NCBI GenBank assembly: GCA_013350335.1
Contig: CM023539.1
Location: 31,668,631-31,732,630 of the forward strand
Origin: Chimonanthus salicifolius
Lineage: Eukaryota > Streptophyta > Magnoliopsida > Laurales > Calycanthaceae
Length of the DNA: 64,000 nt
Direction of reading: 5' to 3'
Within the stretch, counting starts at the first letter, position 1, and each line of letters begins with the position of its first letter. Positions 55,788-64,000 of the stretch are shown in pieces. The position numbers were made by a program, and so were the translations under genes. The notes beneath the pieces are model-generated. The model saw only the letters and a program-made list of their open reading frames with translations. It was not told the DNA's origin and did no database searches.

Positions 55788-56816
55788 AGGAAAGCACAAA
55801 GGCATAATCAAGTAAAGCCTATACTTAAAAGACATCCACCAACATCTAACCTTAAAAGAAACCTAGGGAAGGTGGATACAAGGCACGACTATTTGTTAAG
55901 ACAAATGAATCATGTCTTAAAAGAGTTGATGGATCCCAAGGTTGGCCATCAAAGGTACGATCGTAGGGGTGTGTATTCGACACCAAATACCACAATCTTT
56001 TTACCTAGGAGATAGACCACTAATCATGTTTTGTTTTGGTTTAAGATTCACTTACATATCTTAGACCACTACAAATGGACTCATAAGAGACCATGTGAGT
56101 TCACATAGTAGAAAAATATTGTGACATGAGAAGAGAAATTGGCTAACTAAAAGACTAGAGTGTACTCTTCCTGGATATAGTACATCTTCTGCTTGGAAAG
56201 CCATACAACCCATTCAAAGTAGTTTGAAGTGTATGTGCCTTGGATTGAGAATTGTTTGTGTGCATGATTTGATGAATTATGATTGGTATATCTTTGCATT
56301 GGAATGAATCTATGTATGTCGTGCTTAGAATCGGACTTCATCAAGTTGCACATATCAATGATGGTTGCTCTACAATCTGGAATCTCTCGGTATAAACGAC
56401 ATGTCGGTAGATAGACATGTCGGTGTGACAGACATGTTGATACTGTACTAAATCAAACACTGTTGAAAAAGGGGGAAATGTCGAAAAGGTCGAGCTGTCG
56501 ATGGATTCGACATGTCGATGAGACAAAAAATTTGAATTAAAAAGGGGACCATTTCTGCGAAAGCGACAATTCATTCGAAACTGTTATCCCCTCTCCCGCG
56601 AAGGCCTGGAGGTCCCTCTTTCTCCTCCCGTACCCTAAACCAGTCGATAGGACCTGTCGGAGTGATTTTCGTGCCGAAAACCATAGGGCTTTCATTCTTC
56701 CAGTCCCTAGAAGCCAGAAAATCATTGTTTATGTGATTCTTCTATATTAGGTTAGGCTCAGTCTTTACCTCGTCCTCCTTCGAACTACTGGTTGAGGATC
56801 CCCTCTAAGAAAAATC
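55788..56816 (+). other. Interior of E1 without recognisable coding sequence
   Basis: Decayed gag tail to about 56000, then a spacer with GACATGTCGGT-type repeats (56395-56520). No pol. The right part matches 32800-33250 of E2. Confidence 0.55.
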
Positions 56817-57375
56817 ATGCCTAAGAGAATATCAGCTCAGACACGTCCCGAGACCACTGTAGAACGAGGAGAATCCAGTCATGCTAGTCGATGGCCAAAT
56901 GAACCAAAAGATCTGCCTCTCGGTCGTGCCCAGAGTCGAGCTTTGAAAATCCTGTGTTTATTCAAAATCAACAAGAAAACCATCCAATGGAGGAAGAAGA
57001 CCCCATTGTTGACAAAGGTGTCATCTTCGTCGAAAAGAAAGGAGAGAAGATACTGAAGAAGGGAATGGTCGTTGAACTGATAATGAAGACCATGTTAGTA
57101 TCCCCGATGATAGTAGTGAAGAGGGTAGTTCCAGTTTCGAGGATTTTTGGAGAGACTCTAAGGAGGAAGACGAATATGAATATCCTTCTCAAGAAAATGT
57201 CAATCTGGGAAGAAAGGTCTCCAGACTAGAAAGAAGAATGGACTGTCTTGAAAATATTCTGGAGAGTATCCGGTTGACTGTCCGAGATTTAGTCTCTGCT
57301 ATCTCCCTCTCTGGCAGAGTTCCAGACACCCCTTCTCCTCCTCCTCCAACACCTCCTCAAGATGGCTCTACTTAG
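56817..57375 (+). pseudogene. 3' ORF of E1, coiled-coil protein with proline-rich end
   Basis: It starts MPKRISAQTRPETT (E2: MSKREFVKSRSSTT), runs basic then acidic (DDSSEEGSSFEDFW, another frame), then a coiled coil (RLERRMDCLENILESIRLTV), and ends PDTPSPPPPTPPQDGST with TAG at 57373. At least two frameshifts break it. The same architecture as the E2 ORF at 32239-32799 indicates a once-functional gene of this family. The position matches the extra, sometimes called envelope-like, ORF of Sireviruses, but no membrane segment is visible. Confidence 0.6.
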
Positions 57376-58500
57376 ATAGTTTTTCGTGTTCTCTGATTTT
57401 CAAAAACTATACTTTTGATATTTTGTCTAAGCATCCATAATACCCACTTATCAAAATCATATGTACTCACTACACATTTGTTCATCAATGAAATGATATG
57501 GTTTGATTTAGTATGATGTGTGTATTACTATATTTGAATGTTTTATATCTCGTGTCTATAGTTAACATGGTCTTTGTTAAATAGACTAACATGCATGTTT
57601 GAATGAGTTGGTTTTGTATTGGCATGTTAGGGAGATATGGATTGGACTGTGACTATGGGGGAGCACAAAATATGTGGTGATTAGCTATTGTCACTGGTCA
57701 TGACAGTGTAGGGAGGAAAGCTGATGCAAGCTCAAAAAGAAGCTTGATGAAAAATGAATTTAGAGGCAGCTAAGATTATGGGGGAGCTGAGTCGAAAAAG
57801 CTAAAGAAAATAGCTTAGAAAATGAGGGAGAAGACTGCAAAAAGGGAAGCTAAGAGAGTTAGCTTAACCCCATTAGGAGAACATCATTAAGACAATACAG
57901 ATCTTAAAGGGAATGAAGGAGAAAAACAGTAATGCATAAGGTATGCATTGGACTGTAGGTAAGAATTACTTGAATTGGAAGAAAAACTCATGGAAACACT
58001 AAATGCAAAAAGCATGGGGGAGTGCTTAAACTCGATGTCTGTCTACTAAATCTTTGTCAATTGTATGACAAAATGGGGGAGAAAATGTAGAAGCTCTAAT
58101 GGGAAGAAGATAAAGAAGCCAATGGACTTGGGAATGTCTATGCTTGGAGTTTGAGAGATCAAACTCAAGAAGATTGAGGGAGAAAATCTTCTCAACACTG
58201 GGTAGTGTTGTTGGCTAGGAAATCATTGATGTATGAGGAAGATAAATGTTAATCTCGTTTAGTCCATTTATGCATATTTATGTTTTGGGCTAGCTCATCT
58301 AATGAATTGCCTAGTGTTGCTTGTTTGTGTGTTTGAACAGAAAGATATAAAAGAAGCATGCTAAACAAGAATATGAGAAAATCATACTCTTGTTTTTCCA
58401 TTTGAATATGTATATGTGATGTAATATTTTTGCATACAAATATGTTGTAATAAGGGTCGGCTTATAATTGGGTTAGTTTTTAGGTTTTGTCACGACCTTG
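57376..58500 (+). other. 3' non-coding interior of E1 with repeated purine tracts
   Basis: TATGGGGGAGC (57655), TATGGGGGAGCTG (57779), AATGAGGGAGAAG (57821), CATGGGGGAGTG (58012) and AATGGGGGAGAAAA (58073) precede the 3' LTR. No coding sequence. Confidence 0.75.
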
Positions 58501-58514
58501 ACAAAAGGAGAGAT

Positions 58515-60235
58515 TGTTAGTGCCCCGGCCTTGCCGAGTCCTTATTTGTCAATTCCTTGACTTGGGAAAAAGAACTTGCTAAGAAGCTTGAAGACTCAAG
58601 ATGATCAAGAGTGAAGATCATGCTCTACCAAGTCCAAAGCTCATTAGTATGGCAATCACGAAAACAGGTATTTGGCCATAAATGACCTTAGGTGGTACCC
58701 ACACCTTAGAGAGGACTATCTCTAGGCTTAGTTAACAAATGGTAATCCATAAAGAAGCCAAAGAGAGGAAGCTAGACAATGAACTTGGAAATATGAATTA
58801 TGTTCACTAACAGCTCGACCAGTCGTTCTCACCGACCCCTTGGTGGAGACAGGATCGACCCATCGTGGTCAAGGACTGGTCGGCCAAATTGACATAAGTT
58901 CTGTATCATTGAACTGTCATTCTAGGAAAGCCTCTGATCGAGAGTCTAGTATGCACCGACCCCTCGGTGATGAACTGAAAGACCCCTCATGGTCAACGAC
59001 TCGTCGATAAAACACTTGTCAATTCTGGACTTTGAACACAAGTGGGCTCTCGAAGAAACAGACACATCGGTATATCAAGACCGATTGAGAGTACCAGGAC
59101 TAACCCCTCGGTGAAGGGCGACAGGTCGTTCTAGGTAGGACAAATTTTGAGACATGAAACTCTGTCAGCAATGTGCTGCCCCAGACCGAGCCTCTCGTAT
59201 GGACCGACCTCTCGGTGCCATAACTGTCAACCCATCAGCGACACCGACCTATCCACCGATAAATAATAAAGTTGTTGGGAGTACATTTAATGTGAAACGT
59301 TCGGATGGTTGGATAGTAATAAGTATGAACACTGACCCATCGGTGCCACCGACCTATCGGTTCTGGACAGTCAGAAAAATCGTTAATACTCCTCTATAAA
59401 TATGAGTGTTGGGTGACCGTTTACTATCTTCCTTGAGCTAAGAAGAGTTATATACTCTAAGGAACGATTAACACTCTTATACTAAGAATCATAAGCAACC
59501 AATCTACTGATTGTGTTTCGAAGTGAGAAAGAGATGAGGAAAATCATAAACAACCAATTTGTTGATTGAGTTTGAAAGTGAGAAAAAGAGGAGAGATATA
59601 AAGTAGGAAACTTGAAACCAATTTCCTTGTCACCTTGAGATTGTGATTGCTCTACAACGGCTACAAGGAGGAGCGTCGGCACTCAGTGAATGGGATCTTC
59701 AAGAAGCACACATCAGCGAGAAAGAGCTTCAAAAGCAAGTGCTTCTTAGTTTTAATTTTTTTTTTTAAACCTTTGACCCGAAAGTGGATTAACGAGGATT
59801 TGCTCCGGAACCACTATAAAAACTCTAGAGCGTATTCTTTGGCATAGTGGTGGGTGGAATTCTCAGCCGATTGAGTGAGGTGGAATTCCTACTCTAATTG
59901 TGACGGTGTAAGTCCCCACGTAGTGAATTTGGAGATAGTTCAAGGTTGAGCTAGTCCTAACAGTGGATGTAGGTTGACGAACCGAACCACTATATATCTT
60001 GTGTACTTGTACTTGTGGTGTTAGAGCTAATTTCTCGTGTTGATTGCTTAATCACATTTGCAAACACACACACACTTGATTGTTGTATCCACTACACTTA
60101 ATTAATCAATCAAGTTATTTTTAAAAATGACCAACGAATTTGGATTGACCTATTCACCACCCCCCCCCCCCCCCCCCCCCCCCCTTCCTTTTCTAGGGTC
60201 AATCGTGTTCTAGCTTCCGAGAAAAGGGACTTTCA
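58515..60235 (+). repeat. 3' LTR of E1
   Basis: 1721 bp, TGTTAGTGCCCCGGCC to GGGACTTTCA. TATAAATA at 59395-59402. Carries the poly-C run at 60160-60184. Confidence 0.9.
60160..60184. repeat. Poly-C run of 25
   Basis: In the 3' LTR of E1, at the same LTR position as the poly-G run at 9811-9830 (opposite strand). Other LTR copies have 5-6 C here. Confidence 0.9.
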
Positions 60236-60240
60236 GAAGG

Positions 60241-60374
60241 AGATAACAAAATTAAAGGTCAGATCTAGATCTACATTACATAGATATTGTGACCTACTAG
60301 TTGGATCAAAACATGATTCTAGATTTTATGCAGAACTTCAAAGGTTTCGAAAAAACTCTATGTCAAAATTCTGA
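60241..60374 (+). pseudogene. Coding remnant right of element E1
   Basis: Continuation of the frame at 52718-52822: EITKLKVRSRSTLHRYCDLL, VGSKHDSRFYAELQRFRKNS, then a stop after MSKF. No recognised domain. The exact GAAGG duplication shows both halves were one sequence before insertion. Confidence 0.4.
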
Positions 60375-61831
60375 ATTATTTACGAAGAACGATATTAAAT
60401 ATGGTGATAAATTTTTATCCTCAAATTGCATAGTCATTGATGCACCTATTTTTTACTGTAATGATAGAGGCGGATGATTTTTCTATTGAAGATATTGCAC
60501 ATATCCTGACTCGAGAGGGGGGTGAATTGAGTCCATGCAAACTTTTTAGGGTTCTCCTCCGATTATGCAAATCGGAAAATATTTATTCAATTCTTATTAA
60601 ATTAGTGCACCCCGGATAAGCATTCACATCTTTTAATTAATTAAAGCATACATAATGGGCATTCACATTCTTAGTAAGTTAAATCATATATGAAGAAAAA
60701 TGAATGTGCATAAGGCAGAGCATTTGATCATGAGGTGCATGGAAGCATAATGTATTCATATTCATGTTAGAGTGCAAGCAATCAACCCATCTAACCCATG
60801 GTGCAAAGTGGGTGACAAAGATAAGCATACATCACCCGTATTATATCATAGTGCAAGTGATTATCCCATAGTTAGCTAAAGGAAGCATATAAACATTAAA
60901 GCACATGCACCATAGAGGGGATGAGAATAGATGAAGAGATACAACCAGATTTAACGAGATCCCGCCATTCCTGCCTACGTCCTCTCCCCGATCCGCGTCC
61001 GAGGTTTAACTCCACTAACCCATCCTTCTTTCAAGTGAAGGACAAACCTGTTACACCGATCTTCGTTATCTTCTCTTCTCTTCCTCCCTAGTCCCAAGGG
61101 GTCTCTTTCCGGGATTGAGATCGACCCTTCTTCCCTTTCTTCTCTACAAGGTCTACCGACCCTTTCTCTCCTTCTTCTCTTAATAATAAAGATTACATTC
61201 AACACACATAGTAAACTCTATCAAAAATATAGAATGATACTCACACTAGAGTTAATCAAAATGAAGGAACACAGATGGCTCGGAAATGGGTATGATTTAA
61301 GTTCATCTAAGCTCTAAGGATATGCGTTAATCTCTCTTTGTGGCCATGGGAGTGGTGGAGCTTGGGTTATTCGCTCTTAATTTGTTCTCTCACTACTCTA
61401 ACACCCAAATTCTCACAATGGTCGATATATAATGAACATTTGAATGTGTTACAGTTGCCATGCATTTAATGAGAATTTTACCATTCTAAAACACATTTAA
61501 TGTCCCACCTACCATACTGTTGCCGCAAAATTGTTCATAGTCCAAGAGACCGGTCAACGTTTTGAGCATGTTGTATAGATATTCAATTTTGCACAGGCGA
61601 TGACGGAAGATTAACAGAGACAAGTCTTTTTCTGAAGTGTGTGTGTGGTCGATGGTAACTTATCAAAGACCAAACATGTTTTACAGTCACATATGCAATT
61701 GCCAGTTGCCCAAACAACTATCGACGATATCTTATATGGGACTTGAATGTAAGTATTCTTTGAAGCTCAATCGACGGTGACATTTCTAGTAGTTGACGGT
61801 TTGTTCCTGAGTTTACCGATTCGACAATCTA

Positions 61832-62565
61832 CATGGTCTTACTCAGATCTCCAAATATTCAATGTTCTGGAGTTGAATCCTTGCTTTGGTCTTACACAAT
61901 TCATAAAATATTCAATGGTTGAACTGCTACCAATGTTTGGTCTTACATTCAGTCTTTGTGATGCAATAGTTAGACTGAAGCCAAACATGAAATATTGGTC
62001 TCACATAGTCTTTTTGATATTCAATGTTTTAGACTACTTCCAATGATGTGTCAATCAATATTGTTGGCCTTATACAATTCATGATATCAAATGGTTTGAA
62101 CTGAGGCCAATGTGTTTGGTCTTACACAACCTTTATAATATTCAATGGTTTAGACTCCTGTCAAACTTGTAACACTGGGCTTACATAGCCTTTATGATAT
62201 ATAATGGTTAGACTAATTCCAAGTTACAAACTGACACAGGAAGTGGTCTTACACAGTCCATGATTTTCAATGGCTTGGACTACTGCCACTATAATGGACT
62301 TACACATCTCTATGGTATTCAATGGCTTAGAGTTGTAGCCATTGGTATGGTCTTACACAACTCTTTTAGATATGCAATGGTTTAGAGTTGCAACCAAGAT
62401 GATAGTCTTACATAGCTCCATATGATATTCAATGGTTTGGAGCTACAACCATTGTGATAGTCCTACATAGATCTATATGATATTCAATGTTTAAAACTAC
62501 AGCCATCAATGTTGGACTTACATTGTTCCATATGATAAGAATGGGATTGGAATAGATGCCCCTTT
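61832..62565. repeat. Tandem repeat, about 13 diverged units of 50-68 bp
   Basis: The core TGGTCTTACACA(N)...ATGATATTCAATGGTTTAGA...CCAA recurs with unit starts near 61832, 61887, 61938, 61996, 62064, 62118, 62178, 62243, 62294, 62347, 62402, 62457 and 62512. Units are diverged but the order is constant. No coding pattern. Confidence 0.85.
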
Positions 62566-62865
62566 CCCTAGGATCCATTTAATCTATTAATGTTGATCCA
62601 TGATCTTAGGAGTCTGTCTAAAGTAAGGTCTAAGCTAGGTGTTCATCATTTGAGTAACTTTATATAAAATCCTAAACACTTAAGCCAAAAACCTACCCAA
62701 TATAGAAAAGATGAAACAACTTGAACTTGAATTAGGAACAGTCTTAAGTTTTCTTCTTTTCCTTCAAGCTGCAAGTGCTTCATCAATATTGGCCCTTTGA
62801 TTGGAGTCATGCTTGATCTTTCACTAGGAAAATTTCTTCTAGAGACAAAGCCTATTGATTTGCTT

Positions 62866-63065
62866 GATATTCGGTCCTTCACAGGCTTTTCTTTTTTCTT
62901 CATAAGCCTTTAGATCTTCATTGGTGCTCGATACTTCACTGGATTTTTGTTTCTTCTTGATAAGCCTCTTGATCTTCTTTGATGCTTGGTTTTGCACATG
63001 CTTATCCTTCTCGATTATTATCCTTTTGATTTTCTTGATGCTTGGTATTTCATAGGCTCGATCTC
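62866..63065. repeat. Tandem repeat, about four units of 54-60 bp
   Basis: Units around GATGCTTGGTATTTCAC(A/T)GG and CTTGATAAGCCTTTTGATCTTC, starting near 62866, 62926, 62981 and 63036. Confidence 0.75.
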
Positions 63066-63264
63066 CAAGATCAGTAGTCCATGAGTCTTTAGGTATATGC
63101 TTGGCTCTGTTCTCCAGTCTTCATGGTCCTATGGAGTCATTTGATATTTCATGTTCTAAAGTTCAACTCCGAAAAACCATTAGTAGCACAAGTCAATGGT
63201 TTAGTCATCATCAAAATACTTCTTTGACCTTTGGGCTAAAACATCAAGGAGTGTTCCCATCACA

Positions 63265-63544
63265 AAGAGTTTTTCAAACTTGGGTGAACTATCAAAAAAT
63301 GGCAAGTCAATAGATGCATTAAAGAGTACATTTTTTAGAATATACCGATGAGTTTACCCTCTCCCTCTCCTATATATGATCATTATTGGGTTGTTGACAG
63401 TGATCGTAATGTATTTTCTTCAATTGAATAGGATAAAGAGATCCAAGTTGATGGACAGTTAGTGGCGGAACAAGATGAATTGACCATTCCAGAAACGACA
63501 GACAATTTTCAAGAGACTATAAAGTGGTGGATGCACAACATATG
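63265..63544. other. Unassigned stretch with one short coding-like segment
   Basis: At 63431-63544 (plus), after an acceptor-like TTGAATAG, the frame reads DKEIQVDGQLVAEQDELTIP, ETTDNFQETIKWWMHNI and a stop. Could be an exon or transposon remnant; not recognised. Confidence 0.3.
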
Positions 63545-63747
63545 AAAAATCACATGAAGATCATTATCTAAGATTTCATAAACTTTTACATTAAATAATC
63601 TAATATATAAATATAGATACAAGAATTATAAATCGACTCAAACTCTAATTACAAATAATCTAGAACTCTTAAACTGACTCAATCTATAACCAAGAGATTA
63701 ACACACACTGAGATTCATAATCCAGTACTAATTTTAATATATTCTCA
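63545..63747 (-). repeat. 3' LTR of a minus-strand Copia element running off the right edge
   Basis: The right end is ATTCTCA at 63747, followed by TACCCCCCCTTAAACTC, whose complement GAGTTTAAGGGGGGG is a polypurine tract. The interior then continues rightward out of the window without recognisable coding in the last 240 bp. The LTR resembles 40010-40176. The left edge is approximate. Confidence 0.6.
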
Positions 63748-64000
63748 TACCCCCCCTTAAACTCAAGTAAGTTCACTACTTGAGTTTACAATTATTAAAC
63801 TGAGAAATTGATAGTTGGATAATCCAACTGCTCAGATGATGCCATCTAGGTGGAGCAGTAGTAGATCAATGGTGAAGATGTGCTGGTGAAGCCAAAAACT
63901 GAACCAACGTACCTCTTGTGTTGCAGGCTTCCAAGAGAAGAGAGGTTGCTAATGCTAGTTGTTGTGCAAACGTCGAATAGGAAGGGCGAAGTCTGGCGAA

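Larger units (their letters stand above)
52828..60235 (+). mobile_element. Sirevirus-derived non-autonomous Copia, copy E1
   Basis: 7.4 kb with exact target duplication GAAGG (52823-52827 and 60236-60240). The LTRs are 52828-54500 and 58515-60235. A degenerate primer site TTGATATCAGAGCC is at 54502-54515 and a purine tract ACAAAAGGAGAGAT at 58501-58514. The interior has a gag C-terminal half, a spacer, a separate 3' ORF and a purine-tract-rich 3' region. No protease, integrase, RT or RNase H. Same plan as E2, so the pol loss predates both copies. Confidence 0.92.
60487..63264 (-). mobile_element. LTR-like sequence K, boundaries uncertain
   Basis: ACTCGAGAGGGGGGTGAATT near 60509 looks like the reverse complement of a Sirevirus-type LTR 3' end (CACCCCCC block). 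A CGTCCTCTCCCCGATCCGCG stretch (60978) and GACCGGTC (61549) fit an LTR interior. CCCATCACA at 63264 may be the other end, but no target duplication was matched. It includes two tandem repeats. Confidence 0.4.

Noticed and set aside
60487..63264. Complete LTR with defined target duplication
   Set aside because: TG/CA candidates at 60487, 60496 and 63264 gave no matching 5-bp flanks, so only an approximate LTR-like call is made.

Overview
This is nuclear DNA from a flowering plant, probably a woody dicot or magnoliid; the species cannot be told from the sequence. It is AT-rich and most of it is transposable elements, many nested in one another. There are plant-type Copia and Gypsy LTR retrotransposons, hAT DNA transposons, tRNA-derived SINEs and TRIMs, and one spliced host gene. 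I see no bacterial-style operons, rRNA, tRNA genes or CRISPR.

The host gene is a bHLH transcription factor of the atypical bHLH110/112-like group on the minus strand. Its eight recognisable exons run from 51281 down to 18616 (51224-51281, 40544-40653, 39744-39826, 37555-37701, 37382-37456, 37206-37271, 19588-19635, 18616-18753). All have GT-AG junctions and compatible phases, so about 235 codons are spread over 32.7 kb. Two introns have been inflated, to about 17.6 kb and 10.6 kb, by retrotransposon insertions. The first exon(s) lie upstream of 51281 and were not found.

Layout. 1-9233: a hAT transposase pseudogene (minus) cut by a gag-only Copia element (2566-5734) and bordered by two Tekay-like Gypsy LTRs (1-2278 and about 6778-9233), each with a 72-bp-period array of a 14-bp palindrome. 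9234-13451: a short non-autonomous LTR element (minus) carrying a Sirevirus solo LTR (9741-11666). 14011-17604: the 3' end of a second hAT, then a deletion-derivative hAT with an exact 8-bp target duplication. 18616-51281: the bHLH gene, whose introns hold a Copia element (20116-28498) split by a 3.58-kb Gypsy solo LTR, a Sirevirus derivative (28990-36820), two SINEs, a Tnt1-like element carrying a TRIM (40986-43077), and a Gypsy solo LTR (43350-50952) split by a young gag-only Sirevirus (45068-50064). 52458-60240: a TRIM solo LTR, then a Sirevirus derivative (52828-60235) inside a degraded coding stretch. 60487-64000: LTR-like sequence with two tandem repeats, then a Copia 3' LTR at the window edge.

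Three themes stand out. Several unrelated LTR families carry arrays of short CG-containing palindromes. Four Copia elements have lost all or nearly all of pol but kept gag, and two of them share a separate 3' ORF. Finally, a probably functional regulatory gene survives across this TE landscape only as small exons. Element boundaries given with target-site duplications are well supported; functional statements are inferences from family knowledge.
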